DNA of 64,000 bases, taken from Rallus limicola. Taxonomy: Eukaryota; Chordata; Aves; Gruiformes; Rallidae. Under the pieces are notes generated by a model. The model made no database searches. It worked only from the letters and a program-made list of their open reading frames with translations, and was not told the DNA's origin. The first letter of the stretch is position 1. The number at the start of each line of letters is the position of its first letter. Below, one piece after another: positions 23,540-37,600 of this stretch. The position numbers and the translations under genes are program-made. Where the stretch lies: NCBI GenBank assembly GCA_022605955.1, contig JAKCOZ010000032.1, forward strand, positions 6,324,001 through 6,388,000, in the 5' to 3' direction.

Positions 23540-26500
23540 AAACTATCATCAGCTTTATACCTATCCACTCCTGAGCAGCTGTGGACCAACTGACCAGATG
23601 AAGTATTATTCTAGATCCCAATGGGAAGAAACCAAAGTTCCATTGTGTATGAGTGAGCATGCAGAATCTGAGCGAGCTGTAAAGCTCATTCTCAAGCTGA
23701 CTCCTCTGTTATGGTGATCCTCAGGGTACCTACCTCCCTGAGCTGTTAAGAACAAAAATTTTGGAGAGCAAATCTATGCAAGGACTGGTACCTCCAAGCC
23801 CTTCATTCCCAAAATAGTCTGGGAGCAGTGGATCTGAAATGTTCAGGTTTTGGTTCCAAGGCCATCTCGCAGAGCATGTGCTGGAGTGTTGTCAGAAGAT
23901 CTGCTGTGCTTGTTCTGTTTCCATGGAATATTCTGCTTTTGATAAAGTGGTGAAATTCTGTAGAACATTACTCTGAAGAAATTCCAGTCATCTATATTCC
24001 TGATTCCTGCTGATGTGCTTTAATTCCTGCTGTTTGTTTTCTTGCTATCAGTAGCACCATCAATGTAATTTTAAATGATTGATAGAATTGCAAGCAAGTA
24101 GTAAGTCCTCTGACTACTTAATTTTGTGTCTGTAGCCTTCATTAATATTAACTTAATTGTTGACACTATTAGTTAAAATTACCTAAGATAGTGTATGCTT
24201 GTACTTGTACCTCTGACATCTGGTGATACTCCCTGCCCAAAGAAAGGCCACCTACAAAGTTAGACCAGGTGCTCAGGACCATGTTTGGTCAGGTGTCTAA
24301 GGATGCAGATTCCACTGATGCTGGATGCATGTATCAGTGTTTTGTCCTCATTGTAAAGCTTTTTTCCCTTTCCCCATTGCTTAAAGACTGCAGTTCAGCT
24401 GGAGTAGTGTTGTGTACCTTATGCGTTTGTGCTGTCAGCCACTCAGGCCTGCTGCTTCCTTTGGGCTAGCTCTGACACTTAGGTTACCTTGCCTCTCAGC
24501 CAGCTCAGCTTCCCAAACTCACAGTTCGCTTGTTCTAGTTGGGTTAATTTTCCTTCAGTTTTACTGAACTGAGTCAAACTCTGCAAAGGGCACACAAGCT
24601 CTGTATACAGCCCTGGGGAAACAGGAATGGGTAACTGAGAGTTCAGCAGCAGGCTAGCTGGGCAGAACCGTCCCTTGTGTGGGCTGTGAGCTGTTAACTC
24701 AATCCACCTTGGGAAAGCAGAAATTTCTTTCTTATTCATCTTCCTCATCCTTTCCTGGCAAGGTGTGTCTTACAGATTCATTCCCAATGTATGTGTGAAG
24801 CCTCAGGTTGCACCTGTAGACAGGTACCCACTAGAGAGCTTCCTTCCCAATACCTGTTAGTTCTTGCAGCTATTTCCTCCTTAGAAAGCTTAGAGGAGTT
24901 TTGCCTCCCTGAGGTTATTCTGATTTTCCCTTCCATAGAAAAATAATGCTTATTTAATGAAGAAACATGAGCTGGATTCACTTTCTTGGATTTACCACCA
25001 CCACTTTTTAGATTGGCAGCACAGATTTTTATGAGGTCCTTTTGCCTGCATTTGTGCCTCCCTGCCTTGCCTCAGTATGCAATGTGTTTTATGCTAGCCC
25101 ATGTTCTGCCTGTACCTGTAAATGATAATTGACTCTTACCCAAGATAAAAAAAGCTGTATATAGAACAGTTGGAAGCTGGGTTTTTCAGAAATGCACTGT
25201 AACTGAATGGCATGTGGATTGTGTCTGAGCTACATGATGGCAGTTTCCAAGGGTTGAGCAAAAGTGATGTTTGGCAGAGGTCAGATACTCAAATTATCTG
25301 CATGGTGTTTATTTAGATACAGCTCTGGAACACTACTACAAACCCAAGTAGTTACTACAATTTAATTAAAATGGGGAGATGGAAGAATAACCTTGAGGAG
25401 TAATTTTAGATTTCTGTTTTGACCACTAATTCAGGGTGGAAGTTTTAATTTTCTTGATTCTCCACTTTATTATTGGGATGGAGAGTCTGTGTGTCTGTGC
25501 TATCGATCCATAGGCCAGCCTGTAAATCTGGAACCATGCATTGCTTGCAAACAGCCAGAATATCATCCTGTATTGTTATTCTCTCTGGCTGGTGGTGAGA
25601 GTGAATCTTCTGTGACAAGAGGAAGTAAATGAGGAGGAGTTTGAAAATAGTGTTGTGGGATTGCTGTGAGATCTTGCTCCATGTTTAGGACAACCTTATA
25701 ACCTAGTGCACCTGTGGGAGTACTGAGAAACCATTGCTACCATCTGTCTGTGAAAGTCATACCTTCCCCTCAGGTCCATAGGGCCTGGCTTTTGGTCAGA
25801 TAAAGCTGGTTTTGTGTCCAGTTTCTGGGTCAGGATGGCTGTTTGCTCCTTAGTCCAAATGACAAACGTTCTATTGCAAAAACAGTACAGCAAGGCATAC
25901 TCCAACAAGTTTTTGTATAGCACTTTTTGCTCTGTTAAAAGAAAGAAGTAACTAGTGAATTTTAACAGTGAAGAGGAGGGTGGAAATCTGAGCAGTGGGA
26001 GTAATTTAGTCAAAAATATCATGAGAAAATAAGAAACATGATTTTTAAAGATTGCAAGTGAAACAGCAAAGTCACTCAGTAAAAAAGACTGCAGTAAAGA
26101 CAAGGGGCTCAAGAGAAGGTAGAGGATTAAAGCTATTTAAAACACAAGAACAAACTTCTGGGAAAGTGGAAAGCATAGAAGGATACCAACTTGCCTGCAA
26201 CTGGAGCTTTTTAGTGACTGGAAAATAAAATAGAAAGGCAGTGTAAATAGAAAGATAAGCATAGATCTCTGACTTAGTAGTGGTTTCTTGGTTTTTGTAA
26301 GGCATTGGGAACTGTAGAGAATCACAATGAAATGAACCATTGGTAAGGCTCAGCTCAATACATAGTTTTGGGCAACACAGTTTAAGGATAGTGTGGGCTG
26401 GTAAGAGGAACAAAATGGAATGAGGACTTTAGAACATAAGAATTAAGCAGAAGCTGAAACTGAGTTTCTGTTGTTTAGAAAGGAGAAGAGGAACACAATA

Positions 26501-27396
26501 TTTTCAATACAGAAGAGGTTTTCATGAGGTCTCTGTTGTCATTGTCCAAATCTGTTAAAAGACAGACAAGTGTAATTTGCAATAGGTGAAATTTGTGCAG
26601 GGTAGGTTAAAAAACCCTACAGGTGAGTAGCCACCAGAACAGGTTACCTTGGGAGGCCGTAGAGATGTGTTTGTCTGCACAGTTAGGCAAGCATCTCTGT
26701 GGGCAGCTTTAGGAACACTAGAGCCAATTCAGAGTGCTCAGGATGGAAGAAGACCCTGACTTATTGAAGTAATATCCCCAGTCTTCATTGTGGATATTCT
26801 TCATCTAAATCCTCCCACCCCCTCCCCCCCCAGCCCCATTAGTGTGGAATCATAATGGTGAATGCATTTCACTAGCAATGATCAAAACTGGACTGAAATT
26901 TGGTGTGGCTTTTAGGCTCCAGGTTCTTTACAGGTAATGATTGTCCCCTCTATACAAAAGAAGCTATTGCTAGTTGTATGCCTACTAAGAGTCTATGTCC
27001 TTAGGAGCTGTTTGCAGGGAAGTGGTATAGTTAATGGTGATCCAGCTTATATCAGCAGGACTTCTTTTGTACCCTGCCAAATTTATAACTACATTAGAAA
27101 GATTTATCTAAAGTTAGCTTTTTAGAATCCACCTAACAGTTTTACATCCTATAATCAGTTCATGAACTCAAACTGAAGTACAAGAAATAGAAGATGGGAA
27201 TTTTGCTGTACAAGATTAAAACTTCAAACACAAAATTGTGTTTGTGTAATGTAATATGTGAACTATTCTCTCATATTAACATTTTTCTCTGAAGGAAGTT
27301 TATATGCTCTGTAAAAACCCAACCAACAAAATACATCTTTCTACAATTTGGTTGTATGGCAGTAATCCACAATAATTCCCTAGTATTAATACAAAG
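23540..27396. other. Intronic stretch, one possible CR1 fossil
   Basis: Mostly AT-rich intron. Around 26630-26760 the wording (CCAGAACAGGTTACC, then GGGAGGCCGTAGAGAT) resembles the CR1 C-terminus NRLP.EVVE and may be an ancient, decayed CR1. The 138-codon - strand frame at 25696-26112 has no recognised domain. Confidence 0.55.
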
Positions 27397-27974
27397 AGTG
27401 GTGGTTTTGGCCCTGGCTAGAGGCCAAATGCCCACCAAGCCACTCACTCACTCCCCCCTTCAGCCGAAAAGGGGAGAAAATATGTCTTTGGAGGCTTAGG
27501 CCCTGAGATAAGGACAGAGGGGTCACTCTCCAATTAGTGCAATGGGCAAAAGAGACTCAGCACAGAATGAAGGAAAGAAAAGTGATTTATTACAACTACA
27601 ACTGATACACCCAGGGAACCGGAACGAGATAAGAGTAAGAAGCGGCCAGGTCTTACAGCGCCTTCCCCCCACCCCTCCCCTTCTGAGCAAACTCAAACTT
27701 CATCACGATTTTACTCCCTTCTTCCCCCCCAACATGGTGTGGGGAGGGGCAGGGAATGGGGAGTGAGGTTCTGGCGGTACCAGTTGCTCTCCTTCCGCAG
27801 ATCTTAACACTTCTACTTCCCCCCACCCCTCGACTCTTCGCACCCTGAGCTTTAATCATCAATTTTGCTCCCATCACAGCACCAGAAGGGGCAGGGAATG
27901 GGGAGTGGGGGGTTTCAGTCCATTCTGCCCAAGCTGTCTTCTGTCTCAGGTGGGGTGGGGGGGGTGGGGTAGCA

Positions 27975-28023
<49 letters not shown>

Positions 28024-28627
28024 CTCTCTCACTTCCCTTACAGCGCCGTGGGGTCCCACCCACGCCAGAGTCGTATCCATGAACTTCTGCAGCTGAGTCC
28101 TCTCCATGGGGTTGTCATCTCCTCACCACAGGCCTCTCAGCAGGACTCCCTTCCACAGGGTTCTGGCATTTGGGCCCAGACTCCCCCGGCCTGGCTCCCT
28201 GCAGAGTCACAAGTCCCCTGGCAAACCTGCTGAGGCGTGGATCAATCTCTTCACAGGGTGTAGATGTCTCTGCTCCCTGTCCTCATCCGTGGGCTGCGAG
28301 GGGACATCCTGCTTCACCATGTTCTTCTCCACGAGCTGCAGGGGAAACTTTCTTTCCACATTCCTTCCCCCCCTCTCCTCCTGGGCCTGGCCTTGGCTAT
28401 CGCTGCAGCTGGTCACATCTTCCCACTCTGTTCCAGTGGCAAAGTGCCCCAGCCTGCAGGTTTTTTCTCCAATATGTGATTCCCAGAGGCGCTGTGAATC
28501 CATCTGGGGTTGGTCAGAGATAACTTTGGTCATGAATTGACCAGCTCACTGTCTGGAACTTGCAACAAACTGTAACTGCTGCTTTGCAAAAGCCATCTCA
28601 ACAGCACAGCTACAGCAAACTGCAACA
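27397..28627 (-). mobile_element. Solo LTR with exact 5-bp target duplication (LTR 3)
   Basis: A 1231-bp element reads on the + strand from AGTGGTGGTTTTGGCCCTGG to CAAACTGCAACA and is related to LTR 2 throughout. It is flanked by CAAAG (27392-27396) and CAAAG (28628-28632), a perfect 5-bp duplication. That places the end at 27397, where the expected TG has become AG. Its sense is the - strand, with AATAAA at 27591-27586. The tandem sub-repeat section is shorter than in LTR 2 and it carries an AC microsatellite. Frames of 117-144 codons at 28106-28540 are not genes. Confidence 0.9.
27979..28030. repeat. AC(21) followed by TC(5) microsatellite
   Basis: A perfect AC dinucleotide run occupies 27979-28020 and is followed directly by TC repeats at 28021-28030. 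It lies inside LTR 3 and is absent from LTR 2, so it grew after insertion or is lineage-specific. Confidence 0.97.
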
Positions 28628-31600
28628 CAAAGTCTAACAAATAACATTTAACGTGGCTTTTTTGTACTTCTAGTTACTTTTAAGATTTATTATTTTAATA
28701 ATTATTTAATAATTTAAGAAGCATCATCCTCACTGTTCTTAGTGCTTTTGTGTAAGAGGGACCATCACTTTGCTTTCTTTGGACTCTGGAGGAGAGATGA
28801 TGCATAATGTTTTGTCAGGCAGGGGACACTTTGCTAATGGGTTTTAAAATGCAGATGACAAGGCGATGCATTGACCTACCTGTTCTGGTTGCTGCACTTG
28901 GGTGTTGAGGGAGCTCTGCCAGGTCCTGGAGGCTGCTCCTGCCTATGAAACATGCATGAGCCTCACTTGAAATTTGGAGGGAGGAGACTTTCCTGAGATT
29001 CAAGAGGAGGCTCCAGAAGATTGCTGCAAGATGTCAGACTAGGAAGCGAGAAAGGAGTTCAGCTGCCCATGGTGTCAGGGTACAGAGGAGGGGGAGGCAG
29101 CCATTCTCATGTTTTTAGTCAATTGACCATCTGAGCTTCTGTTCTCAGACAGTATCTGTGTTCAGTCCTTCTATTCTGATAAATAGAAAGTTACAGTAGA
29201 TACTGCTTTAGAGGTGGAATGTGCCTTGCCACAGTGAAAACTGGAGCAGGGCACTATGTTGGGTATGCTGAAGATGGGGCACTGTTCTGAGCTCAGGGGC
29301 CCTTTTATAGCAACTGGTTGATACTTCAGTGACTGGCATGTAAGAACAGCCCAGAATATGTCTTTATTTTTCACTGGGCAGAGATAATGTAAATATAAGA
29401 CACAAAAAGGGCTTTGCAGTTCTTCCAGGATTTTTACTGGAGCTTTAGGTACAAACTGATGGATTTATTATGGAATACATTGTAGTTTGTTTGTCTGTTC
29501 TTTTTTTCCACCTCCCCTGTAATAGGGTTTGGGTTTGGTGGTTATAAAGGAAGAATGACTTCATTTTGTGTTGAACTGACTTCCTCACAATGAGTTTGAG
29601 AACCTGAAAACATACTATCAAATGTCCCTATTTTATGTCATATATTTCACAGTTTAAAACACATTCTTTTTTCCAGAGTTGAAATTAGAATTGCTGACAG
29701 CAGGGAAATAAAAATGATTGATGAACTGTTTACACTTGACCAGCTGCTAATGAATTCTCACTCAATATCTCGTTAGCTTGTGCTGAAGTAATACATAAAG
29801 CAACCTAGAAAATAACCTGAAGTTCCTAAAACTTCTGAAGAAGAAAAAAATTTAAGGTATTCTGACACTTGTGATCACTGGGATGATGTGATTGATAGTA
29901 TAATTTTTGTTATTCAGTTAGTTACTGAATGTTACTGTATGTTGTATTTTGGCACTGAGGCAAGAAGAAAAGGTCACTTATTTTCCTTGTTGGCCTCTGT
30001 AGCCCTTGTTCAGGTGGAGCTTTCTGGAAAGAGGGGAGAATGTGGTACTTCTTTTGAGAGGAACTTCCTAGGCTAGGGACTGGTATCTCCTGGAGGAGAC
30101 TTCAGAGATAAAAGGTAATATTTCTGTGGATCCCAAGGGAGTTTTAGAACCTTATTGCATTTCAAAACCCCCACTGGGAAGTCTCAGCCTTGGAACAAGC
30201 TTGTAAGAAAGGAAAGGCACGTGATGAGCAAGGGAGGGTATTATTGGGTGACCAAAGCTTTGATTTATTTACTTATTTTTTTAGTCTCTTTTATCCAGCA
30301 AGACAGCTTTTTCATGCTTTCAGAATTGTGTTGCAGTAAAGTGTACTTTGATTTAGTGTCTTTTTGCTTCTGTTAAGGAGAAGGTGGAGGAGATTCTGGT
30401 CAAGAGGGGGGCGGTCTCTGGGAACCCCCTAATAGCTGCTTCTCAGTGATACAGAAAATTTAAATTCTTAAATCACTACTGGGATAAGCTGGTTTTTTTT
30501 CAGTGTGAGCATGAAGGTGTTACCCTCTCATCAAATATCCTTTCAAGTATAGGAATATCTCAGAAGGCTGCAGGTGAGTATTTAATTAAGAGATTAGCTA
30601 GGGTGGTGTGGCTATCACCTGTGTCAAACTGTGCTACATAAAGCACTCGTTCTTACCTCCAGTGCTGACTTCTGGCTGTCAGCTCTAGAAGTACAAAATT
30701 CTCAGTACATTAAAAGGTCAGATCTTCTGAAGCTGATGGTGGAACTTCAACTGAATTTAATGAACCCAAAATAGCATCTTGTTTCAAGGAGTTAAGCTCA
30801 GGTCTGTAAGACTGTAACAGGACAGCTGGGTAGTATCTGGTAAAAATTGGGGGGAGGTAGTAGGGAATAGAGTTGTCTTAATATTTTTAAAAAAGTGTGG
30901 TCTTAGAATATTTCATGCTGTGTTTTTTGTTGTTGCCTATACTGCCAGACATTCATGTTTACTGTAGTGTCTTATAAACATTCTTTGGAATATATACTCT
31001 GTAGTTTTGGTAAATTACAGTCCCGGTTCTATCTCTCTTTTATTGGAATTGTGCTGTGGCTTTGATGTTTTCACATTCACTCTGTGAGGTTTGGCTGTTA
31101 GATTCTTTTTCTATTGACATTCATGATGCAAGATGGAAGAATTTCTGCAAAGCAGAGGAAGAAATTTTAGGTTGGCCTTCTTTTTAAGCTAAGTAAATTA
31201 GTAGAAGAAAAAAAACCCATGGAAAATAGTGTAAATTCATCCCGTTCTCATGTGATTTTTATCAGTATTTTGTGGCAGCCAAAATGTCTGACCAGGGCTA
31301 AATTCTGTATGTCTCTCTTGGTCTTAAACTGCATGTAGTTATTCAGAGTACACTGTTTCTCCTTGTAGGCAGCCTTATCACCCACAGATAAATGTATTCT
31401 ATCATCTTTTCCTTCAACAATTCCCCCTTTCACTCCACCCCAAAAAAACTTAGAAAAGATTTACAAGGTTCTGCAGCCCACAAAACCTGTTTCATTTTTG
31501 CAAAACCAAGTATATCAGATTGCAAATCTTTTATTTTAGTAAGAATTTTGGGAGCAGAGTATTGTACAGGTTTAGGTGTTCATTCGCTAAGGGTGAAAAA

Positions 31601-34600
31601 TGTGCTTTTAAAAAATAGTTCTTTAGAGAGCTGTGGCTGCAAATAAAATAGAAAAATAGTAGGTCAACTTTGAGATGTCCAAAGAGAGTGAAGTATTTAG
31701 GCTGAAAAGATAACGTTGGTTCAGTTAGTATTGTTTTAATACCTACAACGTTACTATCCAGTCCTTCTGATGTAACATAACATCTTACTGGATTTTACTG
31801 CAGTGTTAGGCAAGGTAGGCAGCTGGTTCAATCTAGATGTCATCGAGTTCATGCCCCTTCCCAAAAGGATTAAATCTGATTTGGGACCAATCAGTAGGAA
31901 CAAGCAGCTTAATTTGTGCCTTCCCATTTTCATGACTCCCTGGTGATGTGCTTATCTTGATTTGCTGCCTGAATGACCAGTTACACACTTGACAAGTCCC
32001 TCCTAGTTGAATCATTTTGGTGGTCTCTTTATGTCTGCTTCTCCCTGTTTTCTGCTGCTTTCTCCATTTTACACATGTACCATGTCTACTGTACAGCTAG
32101 AGTGAATGTTCTCCTTGCTGGATGTGGTTGCTAAAGTTTGTGGCATAGAAGAAGCTGTTTTTCAGAGAACTGCTGATTCATTTTTGGACAGCTGTAAAAG
32201 AGATAACTGGCTTTGCATGAGAAGGAACTGCAAGGATCCCAGTAGTAGTTACTGGTAGCATTAATAGTTACCACATTTCACCCTCATTCTTAGTTCTGGT
32301 TTGCACATTTATCTCTTTAGCCAAGCAGTAGACTTACAAGGCAGCTCCTACCACTTCACTTTATTTGACCCATTGATGCTACAATGTAGGTGCTAAAGTT
32401 ACTAGTATTATAACACTTTCTTGGGTTTTTAGTTATCTTCTAAGGTTACCTTTGTAACTGAGAGTCTTGAACTGTAGTGTAAATGGAAAAATATACCTCT
32501 ACTGCACAGCAGACCTCTGCTTTTGATGGGCAACAGTTTGATAGTCATCATTGCCCCATGCAATTTAATTAATTTACATGTGAGTAATATGTTGGTGTCC
32601 TTATATATATTATTGTTTGCTTGTTTATTAGTAATTCTGTCCTAGATTTATTCTTCCACTTCCCTTGGTTTACCTGAAGTCCTCTTAGGTGAAGCAGGTG
32701 GTTAGCAATAAGTTACTTTAAACATAGAAGTACTCAATCCAGGCTCTACTGTAGGGTTTTATTTTTGCCTCCCAGGGCAATTAGAGATTTAAATGTTCAC
32801 ATATGTAGGGCTTGTTTATTTTTTCTCTGGGATCACTTACTCCTTTTTGTTCATGTATTTAAGGCCAGGGGTTTTTATCCTTCTTGATTTACATTTGGAT
32901 ACTGTATGATAACTGATTGCTGAGATATACAGAAGGTATTTAATTCTAGAGAAAATGGAAATAAAGTGTGTTTTGTTCAGGAGGAAGGCAGAAGATGCGT
33001 TCTCCATTTTCAGGTGGTTTGCCTGTGTGTATGCAGTCAAGACTTAAATTTTATCCTTCTCATCTCCTGTATTATTTAGTGCCTTATTAACCCATGCCTC
33101 CTGAAGGCCAGCATTAAATACCTTCTATTCCAGCTCTGTATAATTTTTGAGAATATATATTTTTGTTCCTGCAGTATAACTTAGTTGCACCCGTGATGTT
33201 TATATCTCCGTTCTTTACATCATCTCTCAGGAGTAACACTGAATTATCTCTGCATTTAAATCACATCAGCTTTTAGCTAGCAATGTGCATGTTTTATTTC
33301 AGTAAATGTTGTATTTTTGTGGTATTAGCAACCTCCCTGCATAAATTTCCCCCCTTCCTCCACATTTTTTAAAAGCAAAGTCTTAAGATATGCCATTAAT
33401 GCATACTTTTGGGAGCACAAATTAATGTATTCTTTTCTTAATGATAACTGGTTTTAGCAAGGTACTTGCATATTACATAGAGGAGTCTTAGAATATAATT
33501 TAGCAGTATAAATGATCTGAAATCAGTTCCTAATTTCAGTGGTTTTCTTAATTGCTTTGATAAGGAACACATGGAACTTCAAAAATGCTGAGACAAAATG
33601 TATGTGAGTAGGGAAGAAAAAGAATGAACAAATTGGACTTGATGATCTTGAAGGTCTTTTCCAACTTGAATGATTTTATAATTCTATAAAATGCCAAAGA
33701 CTATGGGAGAAGAAACCAGAAGCAACTTATATTTGAGATGTCATTTTAATTTTAAACCATGAGATTGACCCTACAGTGCGGATCAGGGGCAGATCTTTAT
33801 GCTTCTTGGGGATCCAGGTAGAGGATCTCATCTTCAGTGAGATTCTTTGTAGATTCAAAAAAATAATGGAAGAAAGCTTCAGAAATGAAATAGCACAGAA
33901 ATTTCTATACTTAAGCCAGCCAGGCAGAATTATGACTTGTGTCTTACAAATGACATGCTGTTACATGAATCATAAATCTTAAAAATTAAAATATAAGTGT
34001 AACCAATAATGCTTATTCCCAATCATGTTCTCTAACACTGTTCCTATTTAACTATATACTTTTAAAAAGATCTAAAAAAAAAAAGTACTGATCTTCTTCA
34101 CAAGCAGTGCATCTATCTTTCTGAAGGCTCAAATTTTGGAAAGTATCTTTCTTTTCTTAAACATCATTAGACTTTCACGGCATTTTTCTAGGTGGCCGTG
34201 ACATACGTGGGTGTAAATGTCTGACAGCTTTAAGCAGCAATTAGGTTAGGCATAAGGAAAAATACTCTAATAACAAGAATTGTTTATGGAGGATATAAAT
34301 TGTTGTAGGTACTGAGGTACAGAGACTGAAAGGTTTTGAAGAAGTTAAAGCATCTATCGAAGTGAAGCTGATTTTGCTTGAGATGAGCAGGATGTCATCT
34401 TCGCCCCTCCCAGTTCTGCTTTTTGTTTTGTTTTATGAAAATGGAATTAGAACAGTTTATACTGACACCCATTAATGCTGTCTGTTCAAGGCCATTGGAG
34501 TACAAAGAGATAAAAAATCCACCAAACTAACAAAAAAAGCAACCAAAAGGACCCCAACCCCACCCTGTGTAGTGGCAAAACAACAACAACAACAAAAAGG

Positions 34601-37600
34601 GTTGATTTTTATTAACATGTTAGAGCATTAGCATATTTATGACTTTATATTTGCAAGATCTAGTGGTAAAGTAAAAGGCACTTGAGTCAGTCAAGCTTTA
34701 ATGTGGGCTGGATAGGCAGCAAGCCTGTTCAGCATTTAACACTGGGGGTTTTCCCCTCTAGTAGCTCAACCAGAATAGTTTTGGTTTCTTTCTGCCATCC
34801 TCAGTTGTAACAGAACTTTTAGAAAAAGGCAAATGGCAGAAATGTGAAATGTAAAGAGAAGAAATGTGAACTGTCCAGATAATGCTAAAGCAGAAGACAA
34901 AAAAAATTTCTCATGGCTCTTATTTGCAAATTGGGATACATCTCACTGATAGCTGTATTTTTTCCTTCCCTGAAATTAGGGCTTTTGGATAGTGAAGCCT
35001 GAACTAATTGTGTGAGCTTACCGGTTCTTTAAAAATAAAGTTACCACCAGCAGGTGATGAAAGGGTGGTGTGTCATCATGGATAGAGAACTGAATCAGTT
35101 TCATTATTTCTTTTGAAAGAATAAATGACAACAAAATGTATTCAATATGAATAGTTCAGTTAATGGTTTTCCATGCCTCATTTATGACATGCTCTTGTAT
35201 AAAACTGTTGAGATTATTGAAGTGTGCAACGCTGGAGGGACACATCGTTTTCTTTTAATGAGTATTCTCATCACTAGCTGATGAGTTTTTGTTCTCTAAG
35301 AAGCAGAGAATTAGTATATACAAAGTCTAAATTATTTGACTTTGAAATAGGTTTCATTGGTGCAATCACTTTATGATTAGACTGTAGTTAGGACTGTTGC
35401 TGAATTGCATCTACCTTAAAAATCTGTTTCTTATAGAATACAAAGTTGAAGGGACTCTGTGACAGCTGGAAAAAACCATATTCTTATATAATGGAATGTT
35501 TTTAATTCCTTTAGCTTGCATTACAATAACATCCATCCTGTTTACTCCAGTTGACCCAAGGTAATTAATAAGGCAATCACCAAACATTAATGTTAATCCA
35601 AAGAAATTCCATACTAATGCAACATTAATTAACACTCACTTGTATATTATTATCGTTACATTTATCACATCTCTGGTGGTGACACTTTGAAGTGTCCACT
35701 CTTAAGACTGCAGTGGAGCTTTAATGTAACAGGACTGGGTATAATGAATTCCACATTGCAGGCTCATTTGCTATTGCACAGCAGGTGCTCCCTTGTAGTT
35801 AACTGTCTAAAGAGACAGTTTTAAGAATGAGCTATTTACATACAAAATTGATGTTGATAAAGTAGCATAAGCTCCATGCCATGTGGGATTTTCACACTTG
35901 TACACGCTGCACTTCAGCTTACATAAAAATTCTAGTTAGGTTCTAGTGGCAAAATGTTAATTCCTTAGGTGTTCATTAAAGTAACATTAATCATGAACTC
36001 TGAAGATGTTCATGTTGATTTATTCTGAAACTTTATAATTAAAATTAATCAGATTTTATAATTAGGTAGGGCAAGAGAATTAATCTGGCCTTGTTACTTC
36101 ATAATGGAACTATTAATTCACTTAAATGTTAGACTATTTTTGAGGAATTTAATGAACATGTGCTTTTAACTATGGATCATAGAGTCAACTTTGTATATAA
36201 TAAAAGGTTCATGTGTGTGTGTCTGTGTTGAAAAGGGTTTTGCAATACTTTGTGCAAAACTCTTATTTTTTTGTTTACCATTGTGCTGGACTTGAGAAAG
36301 CTCCTCTGCTTTCTGGTGAGCTGAAACTTGATTTTAAGTGTCCCTCCCCCTTCCCACTGGAAATCTGATAATCAAATCTGCATGGCCTCGGAAATGCCTG
36401 TATTTTAGATGACTGGATATCCAAGCTATGTGGAAATCATCACTCTGCCATAATTAATTACATAATAATATTTCTGTGTCAAAAATAGAAAAGTTTTGTT
36501 GTTATGCTATCATTCATTTGTGCTAGAACAAAGAAAAGAGGCAGCTTTTCTTTGTCAAAGTACTTTTATGTTCTGTGTAACTTGTGAATGTTACAAATTG
36601 ACATGGCTTCAAAGAAGCTGTGTACACATTCAGAGGGGACTATGAAGACTCTGGGTTTGGCTCCAGACGTCCCTGATGTGCTGACTGTTGGGTACTCTAG
36701 GGGCACTCTGGGGAAAGACTGCGATGGACTTGCGCCATTCCTTAGTTCTCCTTTGGGTCCCATCTTTCAGCTGCTCTTTGAGATAGGGTGACAAGCCTGG
36801 GTGTACCTCCGAACAACTAGAAAATTATATTCTTTTACAGATACTTATGTCTTTACAGCTAAGATTTGCCTTCAGGGAGCCCAGGCCCCTGAGACCCATG
36901 CAAAAGTCTGGAGTGGAAAGATCTTGCTCTCAAGAGAGGAAGAACATCCTTTGAACTGTTCTTTCCCACTGCTTGTATTTGACATGATACATGATTGTGT
37001 AGTTTGTTTACATGAACCATCTTTGAGCATCTGCATTGCTAATAAGCAATTTCCAGAATTTATGACAGCTCCTGTGATACTGGAATTCCAGCTTGCTTTT
37101 TCTAGTCACTGGTGTTGCCCTTGCAGGTTGGTGGGTTTTTCTTTCTGTGGCGGTGTGTTTTGTTTGGTTTTTGCTTGGTTTTGTTTTACCATTCATGTTA
37201 TGGTTTTGGTACAATTGCTGTTCTCTTGTACAACCCTCAAGGACACTAACAGTAAGAGATCAAAAATGCCCTGAGAGAGAAGGCTAAAAACGCAGTGGCC
37301 TGTCAGTAAAGAAGCAAGCTAGTGCACAGCTTCTGAGGCTAGTATGTTTTCTGTTTGGTCTATGTTGCCATGTTGTTGTATATCTGATATTTCTGATGTT
37401 TCTCTCTAAACTATGTAGATATATATATTTCTTTTCCTTAGTGGTAGCTCTCACACCCCTTGTGAATAGTTGTACAGAACTTTCTACTGCAAATTTTGAT
37501 CACTTTTTAATTGAAACAGCTGTCTGCTCCCTTGTGTAAATGTTATAGTGGTGCTTGTTATTTTTATATGCTGTCTTGAGACACATGCAGTGATTTGTCA

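Noticed and set aside
28106..28540. Overlapping frames of 117-144 codons on both strands
   Set aside because: They are inside solo LTR 3; no conserved protein is recognisable.
36801..37274. 157-codon + strand frame
   Set aside because: Cysteine/phenylalanine-rich with no recognised family; it spans a GT-rich patch. Treated as chance.
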